A stretch of DNA of 64,000 nucleotides from Pedobacter lusitanus (GCF_040026395.1 NZ_CP157278.1:806001-870000); one strand, 5' to 3'. Counted from the stretch's first letter, positions 1-10,070 are shown. Made by a program: numbers and translations. The notes: generated by a model from the letters alone, not told the origin.

Positions 1-893
1 TGGGCTTTATGCAGTGTGGTATTGCAAAAGCAGGCTTTCTGGAAGAAGAAGCTCCAAGACTGGAGAAATGGCTGAAGGATAACCGTCACGGACAGATGAG
101 TTATATGGAAAATCATTTCGACAAAAGACTGAATCCACAGTTATTAGTGGATGATGCCAAATCTGTTATCTCCCTTACACTAAACTACTTTCCGGAAGAA
201 CGCCAGACGGATCCTGATGCCCCTAAAATATCCAAATATGCTTATGGTGCTGACTATCACACGGTCATCAAGGACAAATTATTCCAGTTACTCAACTTTA
301 TTCAGGAAAACATTGGTGAAGTAAGCGGCAGAGCCTTCGTTGATTCTGCTCCCGTACTGGATCGTGCATGGGCAAAACGTGCCGGTATTGGCTGGATTGG
401 AAAAAACAGTAATATCATCAGTAAAAAAAGTGGCTCATTCTTCTTTTTAGCAGAACTGATCATTGACCTGGATCTTGTTTATGATAATCCTTTTACCACT
501 GATCATTGCGGCACATGCACCAAATGTATAGATGCCTGTCCCACAGATGCTATTCTGTCCCCTTTTATCATAGATGCTACTAAATGTATTTCTTATCTGA
601 CTATAGAACTGAGAGAAGAGATCCCCAAAAGCTTTGATAATAAAATGGATAACTGGATGTTTGGTTGTGATATTTGTCAGGATGTATGCCCGTGGAACAG
701 ATTTTCAGTTCCGCATACAGAACCTGAATTTAAACCCAATCAGAATTTACTGGGTATGAAACGGGAAGACTGGCTGGATATTACCGAAGACGTATTTAAA
801 CAGATCTTTAAAAATTCGGCAGTAAAGCGGACTAAGTTTAAAGGCTTAACCCGCAATATTGATTTCATCAGGCAGATTCCTGATGAAGCTTAA
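1..893 (+). CDS. queG: Epoxyqueuosine reductase QueG (5' end outside the window)
   Basis: QueG reduces epoxyqueuosine to queuosine at the wobble base of tRNAs and is a cytoplasmic cobalamin and Fe-S enzyme. The frame is open from base 3, ahead of the first ATG at 9, and the two codons before it (Gly-Phe) fit the family N-terminus, so the true start probably lies upstream. Counting from the ATG at 9, two ferredoxin-like cluster motifs are visible: Cys167, 170, 173 followed by CP at 177, and Cys220, 223, 227 with an extra Cys193. The segment [12 protein letters not shown] around residue 111 matches the catalytic region. The C-terminus is complete. It is convergent with the next gene. Confidence 0.95.
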   Translation, partial: GFMQCGIAKAGFLEEEAPRLEKWLKDNRHGQMSYMENHFDKRLNPQLLVDDAKSVISLTLNYFPEERQTDPDAPKISKYAYGADYHTVIKDKLFQLLNFIQENIGEVSGRAFVDSAPVLDRAWAKRAGIGWIGKNSNIISKKSGSFFFLAELIIDLDLVYDNPFTTDHCGTCTKCIDACPTDAILSPFIIDATKCISYLTIELREEIPKSFDNKMDNWMFGCDICQDVCPWNRFSVPHTEPEFKPNQNLLGMKREDWLDITEDVFKQIFKNSAVKRTKFKGLTRNIDFIRQIPDEA

Positions 894-906
894 GTTTTGT
901 TGCTGC

Positions 907-927
907 CTGTTAAACCTTATTTAACAG
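907..927. terminator. Short hairpin between convergent queG and the M1 peptidase
   Basis: CTGTTAAA (907-914) and TTTAACAG (920-927) form a perfect 8-bp inverted repeat with a 5-nt loop. It lies 14 bases after the queG stop and overlaps the stop codon of the converging peptidase gene. There is no long T run, so intrinsic termination is only possible. Confidence 0.4.
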
Positions 928-2782
928 ACAGTATATTATTATAGTCATTTTTATCCGGCACATAGGTGCTGCCAATCACGACTTTCTTTATTTTTTTATT
1001 CGTTTTAAAAGGAACAGAGATCATCTGAACCGGTTTTTCCCATACTGCAATACTCCAGTGTACTTTTTCAGTGGAACCATCCTCATAGGTTAAAGTCAGA
1101 TCAACGGGTAAAGGTTTAAGACTTTTATTTTCTATCTGAAAAGTATAACCGTCACCAGTTTTATCAGCAGCGACAATCCCCAGGTCAATATCTCCTTCTT
1201 CAAAGAACCACCGTTTCCAGAACCAATCCATATTTTTACCAGCTCCTTCGTTCATGCTGTAAAAGAAGTCAAAAGGCATAGGATGTTTACCATGCCACTG
1301 CTCAATATAATGATGTAATGCCCTGGTAAATAATTCATCACCCAGATAATCTTTCACAAATAAATAACCCAAAGCTGGTTTGGGATAAGAATTAGTGAAG
1401 GACCCTGCCCCTTTCAGATCGGGCGTAAGCGTCATAATCGGAGTATCATTTTTCGTACCCGAATTAAAAGCAGTTGGCTGTATACCGTATTCGTCTACCA
1501 TAGTAGAGTCTATCAGCGGAGAATTTAACCACTCACCGATAGTTGCCCATCCTTCATCCATCCAGCCATATTTAGTTTCATTAATTCCCATATAGAAAGG
1601 GAACATCGTATGAAAAATCTCATGAATGGTTAGTGTAATTGCATTTTCACGCTTTTCAGTAGGATTGTCATTCACCATCATCGGATATTCCATCTGATCA
1701 AGACCATCAAAAACTGTCTCATGAGCATAAGGATATGGCCATTTAGGGAATTTATAACTCATGGCCTCAACAGATTTCCGGGCAAAATCTATTACTTCAT
1801 AATAATCTTTATGAATTGGATTGAATGCAGCATCCACACGTGTTCTTCTATTGGTTTTCGGATCAACCACTAAACTGCTGGACTTCCATAAATAGTGATT
1901 ACTTGTAGCAAAGACAAAATCGGTCACATTTTTAGCTTCAAATTTCCACGTATTGAAATCCTGGTTTTTGGTCACTGTCTGTGTGGCAAGGTCATTCTCA
2001 TTAATCACATTAACCACACTATCCACCTGCTCTGCCAGTGTAATTCTGTCTGCAATCTTTTTATGTAATACATTTTTGGCATTCAGCAGATCTCCTGTTG
2101 CCCAGATCACATAGTCTTTAGGAACTGTAACCGCTGCTTTGAAAGTACAGAAATCATTATAAAATTCTGCGTCTCCAAGGTAAGGATACTTATTCCATCC
2201 ATCCACATCATCATAAACAGCAATACGGGGGAAGAAATAGGCTACAAAATAAGAACCTTCATCTACCATACCAGTTCTGTTATGCGAACCCTTGTTTAAC
2301 ATATACTGATAAGCAATTTTCACCCTGATACTTTTTCCGGGAGCCAGTGCAGCAATTGAGGTATGCATATTTGTTCCGTCGATATTCAGGGCATCAGCCG
2401 AAACAGCTTTATCATTAACAGAGAAAGCGCCAATCTTTACGCCCTCACTCAAATCTTTATCGGCAACTTTAGTTGCACGCGGACTGCCGTCTTTATACAG
2501 ATTGGGATAGAGTTTAAACCAGACCTCTTTCAACGTATCCGGGCTCTGATTCTTATAAATTACATCAACAGTGCCTTTTAATAATCCTGATACCGGATCA
2601 AAATCTACTTTAAGATCGTAATCTGCTGTATTCTGCCAGTACTTCAAACCCGGCCGGCCATTCACAGCTCTTGTTCCTTTAGTATAGGCCTGCTGAATTT
2701 CAGGCGGCACAGGCAGCCCCTGTTGTGCAAAAACGCTCAGTCCTATCATACTAAAAAGGCTGAGCATCGCTATTTTCTTCAT
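917..2782 (-). CDS. Secreted M1-family zinc metallopeptidase
   Basis: A gluzincin aminopeptidase-like protein of 621 residues. Residues 1-19 form a signal peptide ending near FAQQ, so it should act in the periplasm or outside the cell. The zinc site is complete: His387-Glu388-x-x-His391, 18 residues, then Glu410 in WMDEGWA. An N-terminal beta-rich region precedes the catalytic domain and a beta domain closes the protein. Bacteroidota encode many such M1 proteins, and the substrate cannot be told from sequence. A hairpin at 2801-2838 separates it from the exonuclease gene upstream, so it may have its own promoter. Confidence 0.9.
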   Translation of the reverse strand: MKKIAMLSLFSMIGLSVFAQQGLPVPPEIQQAYTKGTRAVNGRPGLKYWQNTADYDLKVDFDPVSGLLKGTVDVIYKNQSPDTLKEVWFKLYPNLYKDGSPRATKVADKDLSEGVKIGAFSVNDKAVSADALNIDGTNMHTSIAALAPGKSIRVKIAYQYMLNKGSHNRTGMVDEGSYFVAYFFPRIAVYDDVDGWNKYPYLGDAEFYNDFCTFKAAVTVPKDYVIWATGDLLNAKNVLHKKIADRITLAEQVDSVVNVINENDLATQTVTKNQDFNTWKFEAKNVTDFVFATSNHYLWKSSSLVVDPKTNRRTRVDAAFNPIHKDYYEVIDFARKSVEAMSYKFPKWPYPYAHETVFDGLDQMEYPMMVNDNPTEKRENAITLTIHEIFHTMFPFYMGINETKYGWMDEGWATIGEWLNSPLIDSTMVDEYGIQPTAFNSGTKNDTPIMTLTPDLKGAGSFTNSYPKPALGYLFVKDYLGDELFTRALHHYIEQWHGKHPMPFDFFYSMNEGAGKNMDWFWKRWFFEEGDIDLGIVAADKTGDGYTFQIENKSLKPLPVDLTLTYEDGSTEKVHWSIAVWEKPVQMISVPFKTNKKIKKVVIGSTYVPDKNDYNNILSVK

Positions 2783-2800
2783 CCGAATTTATTGTTTAGC

Positions 2801-2838
2801 AGAAAGCCTGCATTCTATGATTAAAATGCAGGCTTTCT
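2801..2838 (-). terminator. Hairpin after the exonuclease gene
   Basis: AGAAAGCCTGCATT (2801-2814) pairs perfectly with 2825-2838, 14 bp around a 10-nt loop, starting 2 bases past the stop codon of the leftward exonuclease gene. The T run is weak. It probably ends or attenuates that transcript before the M1 peptidase gene. Confidence 0.6.
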
Positions 2839-2840
2839 AT

Positions 2841-3857
2841 TTATTTACCAAATTTCATTTTTAATTGCTCCAGCATATCAGGAGTAACATTAACTGCCGG
2901 TTTTTCTTTTTTAGCCTGTTGAGCAGGTTGTCTTACCTGTCCTCCAGCTTGTTGTGGTCTTGACTGCGCCCCTGCCGGTTTAGGTTTTACAGGATTAGCC
3001 TGTTCTCCTGGTCTTGGTGTTCCCGGTGTTTTAGCCGCTCTGTTCAATTCCTTTTTCTTGTTCCAGCGTGTCCAGATTTCTTCCAGTTTTTTCTTGGTAT
3101 AAAGTGGGAAATCACCCTGTTTCATCCAGGCATAATAACTAGGCTCTGTATCAAAAACATGTTCAACTGTCTTATTTTTGTGTTTACCAAAGTTAAATAC
3201 CTCTTCATCATTTTCATTGAAGACCATTCTGCCTGCAAAATCAACCGGTTTGTTCATATTAGTGAACGCATGCAATGCTTCTACATCATTTTTGACTGGC
3301 TGAGATATATTTCCTTGCTTGTCTTCAAAATCAACGTTCTCATAACGGTCAAGCTGAGCTAATAACACGTGATAGGTCGCTTTAATATCTGCCTCAGCTG
3401 AATGCGCATTGATAATATCCTGATCACAGTAGAATTTATAGGCTGCACGTAAAGTACGCTGCTCCATCTGATGAAATATGTTTTGTACATCAACAAATTT
3501 TCTGTCTGTCATGTCAAAATCTACCCCCGCACGCAAGAATTCTTCCAATAACACAGGTATATCAAAGCGGTTTGAATTATAACCGGCAAGATCAGCATCA
3601 CCAATAAATGCGGCAATATCCGCAGCTACTTCTTTAAATTTAGGCGCATCAGCAATATGCTCATCATAAATTCCGTGAATCAGCGAAGATTGTAACGGGA
3701 TAGGCATTTCAGGGTTAATGCGTAATGTTTTTACCAGCTCAGATCCATCTGGCATAGCTTTTAAAATTGCAATTTCAACGATACGATCTGAACCAACGTT
3801 AATTCCAGTGGTTTCCAGATCAAAAAAAGCAAGAGGACGGATTAGATTTAATTTCAT
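2841..3857 (-). CDS. DEDDh 3'-5' exonuclease with a DUF3820-like tail
   Basis: The N-terminal ~175 residues are a DnaQ-like exonuclease domain: FFDLETTG near residue 12 gives the first Asp-Glu pair, NSNRFDIPVL the second Asp, and AHSAEADIKAT the final His and Asp. The middle (about residues 215-265) holds FNFGKHKNKTV and YYAWMKQGDFP, which resemble the small DUF3820 domain found after exonucleases in Bacteroidota. The last 70 residues are low complexity, rich in Pro, Gln and Lys. It probably acts in DNA repair or replication editing. Its start codon lies inside a 38-bp sequence that is repeated 100 bp upstream. Confidence 0.88.
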   Translation of the reverse strand: MKLNLIRPLAFFDLETTGINVGSDRIVEIAILKAMPDGSELVKTLRINPEMPIPLQSSLIHGIYDEHIADAPKFKEVAADIAAFIGDADLAGYNSNRFDIPVLLEEFLRAGVDFDMTDRKFVDVQNIFHQMEQRTLRAAYKFYCDQDIINAHSAEADIKATYHVLLAQLDRYENVDFEDKQGNISQPVKNDVEALHAFTNMNKPVDFAGRMVFNENDEEVFNFGKHKNKTVEHVFDTEPSYYAWMKQGDFPLYTKKKLEEIWTRWNKKKELNRAAKTPGTPRPGEQANPVKPKPAGAQSRPQQAGGQVRQPAQQAKKEKPAVNVTPDMLEQLKMKFGK

Positions 3858-3990
3858 CAGTATTTTTTATTTTCTTAATGGGTCAGATGGAGCCTTTGAG
3901 CATTAAAATAATTATTCCCTTCGGATTTAATAATTATTTTAATGCTGTCGGGTTCATCAGTATTTTTTATTTTCTTAATGGGTCAGATGG
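3853..3990. repeat. 38-bp direct repeat of the exonuclease leader flanking an 18-bp-arm palindrome
   Basis: The sequences 3853-3890 and 3953-3990 are identical over 38 bp and exactly 100 bp apart. The first copy holds the exonuclease start codon and leader (minus strand). The spacer holds a perfect inverted repeat, 3899-3916 and 3929-3946, with a 12-nt loop. The distal leader copy therefore also carries an ATG, which reads MNPTALK and stops. Confidence 0.85.
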
Positions 3991-4034
3991 TTTTGCAAAC
4001 CACGCACTTTATTTTTTTGTTTGCGCCTTTCAAC

Positions 4035-4157
4035 TTAACTAAGTAGTATAATGCCTAAACCTATACCAATTATCATAATAAGATACATTAATATTTCAGT
4101 AGTAGCGAATTTTTTGTACTTAGTCCAAAATGATATTTCGTGTTTATTGGCTTCCAT
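4035..4157 (-). CDS. Small single-pass membrane protein, 40 residues
   Basis: An ATG at 4157 opens 40 codons ending with TAA at 4035. The first half is hydrophilic with several Lys and aromatic residues (HEISFWTKYKKFA). The second half is one strongly hydrophobic helix (about residues 20-39, LMYLIMIIGIGLGIILL), giving a short cytoplasmic-tail topology. It starts 20 bases after the NlpC/P60 lipoprotein stop on the same strand and is probably co-transcribed. I do not recognise a family. Bacteroidota carry many unannotated peptides of this form. Confidence 0.5.
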   Translation of the reverse strand: MEANKHEISFWTKYKKFATTEILMYLIMIIGIGLGIILLS

Positions 4158-4177
4158 CTATATATTTTGTATCAATT

Positions 4178-4687
4178 TTAATCTTTTACTGGTCCCGCTT
4201 TAATCATGGCCCGCTGATAGGCAGGCAGGCTCAGATCATCTACGATCACGCCACGGGTAGTTGAGGCATGAACAAAGTAACCATGATTAAGATAAACGCC
4301 CACATGATCAATTCCATTGCCTCCAAACGAGAAAAAGATCAGATCTCCTTCTTTTAGCTGCGAAACATTTTTTTCTTTAATCACATCGGCCTGATCTCTG
4401 GATCTTCTTGGTAAGTTGAGACCATAAATCTCCTTATTCAGCAATAGTGCAAAACCCGAGCAGTCTACTCCTCTTTTATCCAGTCCGCCGAGTCTGTATC
4501 TCACTCCTGTCCAGTCATTAATAAAGCGGTATAGTGATTTATTTTTAACTTCTGACAATACTTCAGCAGCTCTGGCTCCTCTGGTGTCTTTATATGCTGT
4601 TGATCTTCGGCTTCCGCAGGAAGAAAAGAATGCCATTACGGCCAGCAGGATGATCAGTTGAGAAGCGCGGATACTGCGTAAAATCAT
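4178..4687 (-). CDS. NlpC/P60 family lipoprotein (cell wall endopeptidase)
   Basis: A 169-residue lipoprotein: hydrophobic signal with lipobox FFSSC, lipidated Cys24. The NlpC/P60 papain-like domain covers roughly residues 50-165 with catalytic Cys76 in RGVDCSGFA, His128 in GIDHVGVYL and a third polar residue, His140, in YFVHAS. Such enzymes cut the gamma-D-Glu to diamino acid bond of stem peptides at the outer face of the periplasm. It starts 9 bases after the mutS stop on the same strand, so the two are probably read together, although their jobs are unrelated. Confidence 0.93.
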   Translation of the reverse strand: MILRSIRASQLIILLAVMAFFSSCGSRRSTAYKDTRGARAAEVLSEVKNKSLYRFINDWTGVRYRLGGLDKRGVDCSGFALLLNKEIYGLNLPRRSRDQADVIKEKNVSQLKEGDLIFFSFGGNGIDHVGVYLNHGYFVHASTTRGVIVDDLSLPAYQRAMIKAGPVKD

Positions 4688-4696
4688 AGCCCGTTT

Positions 4697-7306
4697 TTAG
4701 TTTTTAATTAATCTCTGAATTTCATCCAGTTTCAGTAAAGCCTCTACCGGAGTCAGTACATTTACATCAAGATTGTTCAGTACATCCCTGATTTGTACCA
4801 GCACAGGGTCATCTACAGCAAACATATGTAACTGATAAGCCTGATTCTGTACCTTTTTGAAACTATCTTTAATACTTTGTCCTTCTGTTCTGTCTATTTC
4901 CAGTTTTTTAAGGATTTCATTAGCCCTGTTAATCAGTTTTGGCGGCATACCAGCTATTTTAGCCACATGAATACCAAAACTGTGTTCACTTCCACCAGGA
5001 ACCAGTTTACGCAGGAATATGATCTTATTACCTACTTCTTTGACTGAGACATTAAAATTCCTGATCCGGTTCATCGTTCCTGCCAGTTCATTCAATTCAT
5101 GATAATGTGTGGCAAACAGTGTTTTAGGTCTTGCAGTAGGATGCGTATGCAAAAATTCTGCAATGGCCCATGCAATAGATATCCCATCATAAGTACTTGT
5201 ACCTCTGCCTATTTCATCCAGAAGAATCAGACTCCTGTCAGAAATGTTATTCAGAATACTTGCCGTCTCATTCATTTCAACCATGAATGTACTTTCCCCT
5301 GATGACAGGTTATCTGAAGCACCCACACGGGTAAATATTTTATCAACCAGACCAATATTAGCCGCTTTGGCAGGGACAAAACAACCCATCTGAGCCATCA
5401 GTACGATAAGCCCGGTTTGTCTTAAAATAGCCGATTTACCCGACATATTGGGACCTGTAATAATGATCAGCTGCTGCGTATCATTATCCAGATAAACATC
5501 ATTGGTAATATACTCCTCTCCTACAGGCAGGCGTTTTTCAATTACCGGGTGTCTTCCACCTTTAATGTCCAGCACTTTAGTCGCATTCATTACCGGTTTT
5601 ACGTAATGATTTTTTATTGCCAGCTGAGCGAAACACAACAATACATCCAATTGTGCAACAAGGAAAGCGTTTAACTGAATTGGTCTGATATAGGCAGCTA
5701 CCTGTCTGACCAGTTCTTCATAAAGCCTTACTTCAATCTGCTGTATTTTGTCTTCCGCACCCAGAATCTGTTCTTCATATTCTTTAAGCTCGGGCGTAAT
5801 GTATCTTTCTGCATTAACCAGTGTCTGTTTACGCGTCCACTCTGCAGGGACTTTATCTTTATGGGTATGGGTTACTTCCAGATAGTATCCGAAAACATTA
5901 TTAAAAGATATTTTAAGAGAAGGAATACCTGTATTTGCGGCTTCACGTTTCTGTATTTCTACCAGGAAATCTTTACCACCGGTAGAGATTTTACGCAGCC
6001 TGTCCAGTTCCTCGTCAACGCCTTCGGCAATAACATTTCCTTTAATTAATAAGGCCGGAGGGTCTTGCTGCAGTTGTTTCTCCAGCAGTTCACGTATACT
6101 TAAACATGGATCAAGCTGTTCTGCAAGCTGAGTTAGATATGGATTTTCAGCCGTTAAAGCTGTTTCTTTGATTTGTTCAATCTGATAAAGTGCTTTTTTC
6201 AGCTGGCTCAATTCTCTCGGGCCACATTTCTGCAAACCGACTTTAGAGATCAGTCTTTCCAGATCACCTATTAGTTTTACAGGAGTCAGAAACTCTTCAA
6301 TCATCCCTTCATGGGCAACCATAAATTCGACTGTACCCAAACGTTCCTGTATAGGTTTCAGCTCTTTTAATGGCATTACAATCCATTTGTGAAGCATTCT
6401 TGCACCCATCGGAGTAGAAGTCTGATCCAGGACATTAAAAAGCGTCATTGCATTTTCATTCGCCGAACTGACCAGTTCCAGGTTACGGACAGTAAAACGG
6501 TCCAGCCACATGTAATTATCTTCTTCCAGACGGGAAACTGAAGTGATATGTTTTAAATTCCGGTGTTCGGTTTCATTTAAATAATGCAGAACAATACCTC
6601 CGGCAACGACTCCCTGCTGTATTTTATCTACCCCGAACCCTTTTAAAGAGGTAACTTCAAAATGTTTGTTTAATACTTCATTAGCATAATCGGTAGTAAA
6701 AGCCCAGTCATCCATTGGGAAAGTATAAAACCTGTCCCCGAATAACTCAAAAAACTCCTGGCGTTTACTCTTTTGAAAGATAACTTCTGTGGGCTTAAAT
6801 CCCTGTAAAAGTTTGTCTATATATTCTGCATTACCTTGTGCAACATGGAACTCACCGGTAGATATATCTACAAATGACACGCCTATCATGGCTTTATCAA
6901 AGTAAACTGCTCCCAGATAGTTATTGGATTTCTGACTGATAATATTATCATTATAAGCCACTCCGGGCGTAACCAGTTCAGTCACTCCGCGTTTAACAAT
7001 GGTTTTAGTCGTCTTAGGATCTTCCAGCTGATCGCAAATTGCTACACGCTGTCCTGCACGAACCAGTTTCGAGAGATAGGTATCCAATGAATGATGAGGA
7101 AAACCGGCCAGTTCTATATAGGCGGCAGCTCCATTTGCTCTCCTTGTTAAAACTATACCAAGTATCTGAGAGGTTTTAATGGCGTCTTCACCAAAAGTTT
7201 CATAAAAATCCCCAACCCTAAACAATAATAATGCATCAGGATACTTTGCCTTGATCGCACTGTGCTGCTGCATTAATGGTGTTTCTTTCGTCTTATCTTT
7301 AGCCAA
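4697..7306 (-). CDS. mutS: DNA mismatch repair protein MutS
   Basis: The 869-residue length is normal for MutS1. The mismatch-reading Phe-x-Glu motif is present (Phe34, Glu36 in GDFYETFGE). The C-terminal ABC-type ATPase has Walker [12 protein letters not shown] near residue 617, the Walker B and signature stretch [14 protein letters not shown], and the His switch in ATHYHEL. The tail [14 protein letters not shown] is the usual C-terminal end. It recognises mispairs and recruits MutL. A 99-bp gap separates it from mqnA upstream. Confidence 0.98.
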   Translation of the reverse strand: MAKDKTKETPLMQQHSAIKAKYPDALLLFRVGDFYETFGEDAIKTSQILGIVLTRRANGAAAYIELAGFPHHSLDTYLSKLVRAGQRVAICDQLEDPKTTKTIVKRGVTELVTPGVAYNDNIISQKSNNYLGAVYFDKAMIGVSFVDISTGEFHVAQGNAEYIDKLLQGFKPTEVIFQKSKRQEFFELFGDRFYTFPMDDWAFTTDYANEVLNKHFEVTSLKGFGVDKIQQGVVAGGIVLHYLNETEHRNLKHITSVSRLEEDNYMWLDRFTVRNLELVSSANENAMTLFNVLDQTSTPMGARMLHKWIVMPLKELKPIQERLGTVEFMVAHEGMIEEFLTPVKLIGDLERLISKVGLQKCGPRELSQLKKALYQIEQIKETALTAENPYLTQLAEQLDPCLSIRELLEKQLQQDPPALLIKGNVIAEGVDEELDRLRKISTGGKDFLVEIQKREAANTGIPSLKISFNNVFGYYLEVTHTHKDKVPAEWTRKQTLVNAERYITPELKEYEEQILGAEDKIQQIEVRLYEELVRQVAAYIRPIQLNAFLVAQLDVLLCFAQLAIKNHYVKPVMNATKVLDIKGGRHPVIEKRLPVGEEYITNDVYLDNDTQQLIIITGPNMSGKSAILRQTGLIVLMAQMGCFVPAKAANIGLVDKIFTRVGASDNLSSGESTFMVEMNETASILNNISDRSLILLDEIGRGTSTYDGISIAWAIAEFLHTHPTARPKTLFATHYHELNELAGTMNRIRNFNVSVKEVGNKIIFLRKLVPGGSEHSFGIHVAKIAGMPPKLINRANEILKKLEIDRTEGQSIKDSFKKVQNQAYQLHMFAVDDPVLVQIRDVLNNLDVNVLTPVEALLKLDEIQRLIKN

Positions 7307-7405
7307 AATATATGTTACGTTACAAAAATGTAAATATACTATCTAAGGATTAGCTTTAGGTTTTTTTTTGAAAAAATAAGGAGTAAAACTCACCTCTAAT
7401 ACGAG

Positions 7406-8131
7406 CTACAACTGTTCTATATAGGATAGAAACAGTGATAAAGCCTCTCTTTTTTTGTCAGTTAGTTCAAAATCAAGCTTGTGCATCAGATAATCATCCA
7501 GATCAAAAACAGGATTTACCGGCAGTGTTTTCAGCAATTCTTTTCTTGCTGCCAACCCCATTTTCAGGGCCGCATTAAACTCAGCTATAAAGTCCTGCGG
7601 AACAGCTTTATTTGCTACCCATGCAGCATACACAAAAGGAAGCCCGGTAAAATTCATCCACTCTTCTCCCATATCATAAGCAAAAGTATAATCGTCTTTT
7701 TTACCAAAAGTTCTGTCGCCTATTAAAACAATGGCATCTGTAATGGCATCAGGATCTGTAGTAAAGCTTACTTCCTGCTTAAAGTGAAATTTCAATAAAA
7801 CACGGGCCAGGTTATTCGAAGTTCTGGAATGACTGTCTAAACGCAGTGTCTTAATTTCGTTTACCGGGACATTACTGAAAATAAATACAGAATTGACTGC
7901 TCCTACCGAGCCAATACAATAGTCAGAGATAATATTTGCATGAGGGACGTGCGGGATTGCCGCAACGGGAATCAGACCGATATCAACTGTACCGTCAATT
8001 AACTTGGCAGCACAATCAGAAGGAATATCTAAACTTAAATCTATTCGGTTGCTTACTGCAGAATGATTGATTCCGTAAATAAAAGGTTTGGTATTGGTAT
8101 AGGCAACAGCAGAAATTCTGATCTTATTCAA
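7406..8131 (-). CDS. mqnA: Chorismate dehydratase MqnA (futalosine menaquinone pathway)
   Basis: MqnA removes water from chorismate to give 3-enolpyruvylbenzoate, the first step of the futalosine route to menaquinone. The periplasmic-binding-protein-like fold shows in the N-terminal ISAVAYTNTKPF, in DGTVDIGLIPVAAI, and in the substrate-binding LRLDSHSRTSNNLARVLL segment. At 241 residues it is close to the shorter Bacteroidota versions. It is the last gene of a tight set with a histidine phosphatase and mqnE, 2 bases after the phosphatase stop. The related MqnD is less likely given the SHSRTS motif and partners. Confidence 0.88.
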   Translation of the reverse strand: MNKIRISAVAYTNTKPFIYGINHSAVSNRIDLSLDIPSDCAAKLIDGTVDIGLIPVAAIPHVPHANIISDYCIGSVGAVNSVFIFSNVPVNEIKTLRLDSHSRTSNNLARVLLKFHFKQEVSFTTDPDAITDAIVLIGDRTFGKKDDYTFAYDMGEEWMNFTGLPFVYAAWVANKAVPQDFIAEFNAALKMGLAARKELLKTLPVNPVFDLDDYLMHKLDFELTDKKREALSLFLSYIEQL

Positions 8132-8133
8132 TG

Positions 8134-8748
8134 TTATGCGTTTAAATGGTCGGTATTGTTCTGAGCGATTACTGTAAAAGTATCACCCGTCAGATCAAGC
8201 CTGTAAAGACCTGTATTCTGATGTGGAAAATCGTACATGGCAGATAATGGTTTGCCGGTCAGCAGACACATGAGTAAGCGCAACGAGCGCCCGTGCATGC
8301 AGATCAGTATCAGTTTCTCAGCAGTTCTGCTTTTAATCACTTCAACGATCTCTTTGAGTCTTATTGCCACATCTGCCGGACTTTCACCTCCGGTAAAATG
8401 AGCATCGTAATCACCTGCCTGCCACTTTTCAGTAATATCCTTAAAAGCTCCGATTACGACTTCACTGGTATGTTTACCTTCAAATTCACCCCAGGCAAGC
8501 TCATCCAGTTCCGGATGTCTTTCCCATGGAATTCCGGCATCAATAAACTGCTGTACTGTTTGCTGGGTTCTTTGAAGAACTGATGTATAAACCTTATCAA
8601 AAGGTAAGTCTTTATATAATTGATAGAATGCAGCGGCCTGAGCTCTTCCAGTGTCATTCAGTTCACTGTCTATCCCTCTGCCCTGTATAATTCCCTGTTT
8701 ATTCAGATCCGTCTCACCATGACGGATGATATATATCTCTTTATCCAT
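8134..8748 (-). CDS. Histidine phosphatase family protein (phosphoglycerate mutase-like)
   Basis: The 204-residue protein has the RHG signature at residues 9-11 (IIRHGETDLNKQG), a conserved GGES turn, and the second catalytic His in ICMHGRSLRLL. The family includes cofactor-dependent phosphoglycerate mutases, CobC and general phosphatases, and the substrate here is not decided by sequence. Its ATG overlaps the mqnE stop by one base (TAATG) and mqnA follows 2 bases after its own stop. Translational coupling to two menaquinone genes suggests, but does not prove, a role near that pathway. Confidence 0.88.
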   Translation of the reverse strand: MDKEIYIIRHGETDLNKQGIIQGRGIDSELNDTGRAQAAAFYQLYKDLPFDKVYTSVLQRTQQTVQQFIDAGIPWERHPELDELAWGEFEGKHTSEVVIGAFKDITEKWQAGDYDAHFTGGESPADVAIRLKEIVEVIKSRTAEKLILICMHGRSLRLLMCLLTGKPLSAMYDFPHQNTGLYRLDLTGDTFTVIAQNNTDHLNA

Positions 8749-9941
8749 TAATTAATTACCGGGAGCTTATAAAACTGAGGTTTAGCCTCTTCTTCAAAAA
8801 CAAAATCTGTATAATCTGTAACTACATTATAAAATGTATCTCTTTCTATAGGCTTGCGGTTAACCTGTTTAATCAGATTGGCTAATTCACGGGTACTCAT
8901 TCCTGGCGTTTGCTCTTCAGCACCTGCCATAGAATAAATTTTAGTAGTATCATCAAGCGTACCGTCTATATCATCCACACCAAAATTTAAGGAAAGCTGT
9001 GCAGTCTGACGGCTGATCATTGCCCAGTAGGCTTTAATATGATCAAAATTATCAAGATAAATACGTGCCACAGCATAGTTTCTTAAATCTTCAATGACAG
9101 AAACTTCAGGAACATTTTCCATCTGGTTATTCTGATTTCTGAATTTAAGTGGAATAAATGCCTGGAAACCTCCTGTTTTATCCTGCAGCTGACGTAAACG
9201 CTCCATGTGATCAACTCTGTGTTTAAACTCTTCAATATGTCCATATAACATGGTCGCATTGGTTTTTAAACCCAGCTTATGTGCCTGTTCATGAATATCA
9301 AGCCATTGTTCGGCAGTACATTTATCATTCGCAATTTTTTCTCTTACCTCCGGATGGAAAATTTCTGCCCCACCGCCTGGCATAGAGTCCAGCCCTGCTT
9401 CTTTGAAATATTTCAATCCGTCATAATGACCCAGCTTAGCCTTCTTGAAAATATAATAACACTCTACCGGTGTCAGTGCTTTAATATGTAATCCTGGACG
9501 ATGTGCTTTTACTCTTTTGAAAAAGTCAGCATAGAATTCAAGATTTTGTTTGGGCACTACTCCTCCCGTCACATGCACTTCTGTTACCGGTTCATTGTCG
9601 TATTTTTTCAGGATATCCATCATACCGTCAACACTCATCTCCCAACCGTCTTCCTTATTTTTGATCAGACGGGAATAAGAACAGAAATTACAGGTATAAA
9701 TACAAACATTGGTAGGCTCGATATGAAAATTGCGGTTGAAATATGTTTTATCGCCATGCTTCTCTTCTCTTATATAATTTGCTAATACACCAAGAAAGCC
9801 CAGTTCGGCATGTTCATATAAGTAAACACCTTCATCGAAAGTGATTCTTTCTTTTTGCTGAACTTTCAACGCTATTGCTCTCAGTTCCTGAGATAAATCA
9901 TCATCGTTCAATAAAAAAGTAAGCTTTGCAGTCGTATCCAT
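8748..9941 (-). CDS. mqnE: Aminofutalosine synthase MqnE (radical SAM)
   Basis: MqnE joins 3-enolpyruvylbenzoate to SAM, giving 6-amino-6-deoxyfutalosine, the step after MqnA. The radical SAM cluster motif CxxxCxxC is at Cys80, 84 and 87 (NVCIYTCNFCSY) after the HIEPTN segment typical of the MqnE/MqnC group. HVTGGVVP and IKALTPVE match the MqnE barrel strands. The related MqnC usually has CTFCAFY and a different continuation, so MqnE is preferred. The 397-residue length fits. It is the first gene of the mqnE-phosphatase-mqnA set and has a promoter-like site just upstream. Confidence 0.9.
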   Translation of the reverse strand: MDTTAKLTFLLNDDDLSQELRAIALKVQQKERITFDEGVYLYEHAELGFLGVLANYIREEKHGDKTYFNRNFHIEPTNVCIYTCNFCSYSRLIKNKEDGWEMSVDGMMDILKKYDNEPVTEVHVTGGVVPKQNLEFYADFFKRVKAHRPGLHIKALTPVECYYIFKKAKLGHYDGLKYFKEAGLDSMPGGGAEIFHPEVREKIANDKCTAEQWLDIHEQAHKLGLKTNATMLYGHIEEFKHRVDHMERLRQLQDKTGGFQAFIPLKFRNQNNQMENVPEVSVIEDLRNYAVARIYLDNFDHIKAYWAMISRQTAQLSLNFGVDDIDGTLDDTTKIYSMAGAEEQTPGMSTRELANLIKQVNRKPIERDTFYNVVTDYTDFVFEEEAKPQFYKLPVIN

Positions 9942-9959
9942 CTTTGATTAATTATAGAC

Positions 9960-9988
9960 CAAAAGTAAGATAAAATCAACATAACAAG
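9960..9988 (-). promoter_or_regulatory. Bacteroidota-type promoter for the mqnE operon
   Basis: On the minus strand a perfect -7 element TACTTTTG (TAnnTTTG) occupies 9967-9960, with CTTG (9988-9985) upstream at a slightly short 17-bp spacing. It would start a transcript with a leader of about 15 bases before mqnE. Confidence 0.55.
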
Positions 9989-10070
9989 GCGTAACAATAA
10001 TTTAAGGCTGTCAGTTTTGTGTAAAAGGTAAGCTTATGGGGTGCTTACAAAGGCCTTTTAGAGCTGCCTG

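Noticed and set aside
3917..3990. MITE insertion with a 38-bp target duplication upstream of the exonuclease
   Set aside because: A 38-bp target duplication is too long for known MITEs, and the palindrome has no transposon-like ends. A leader duplication fits better.
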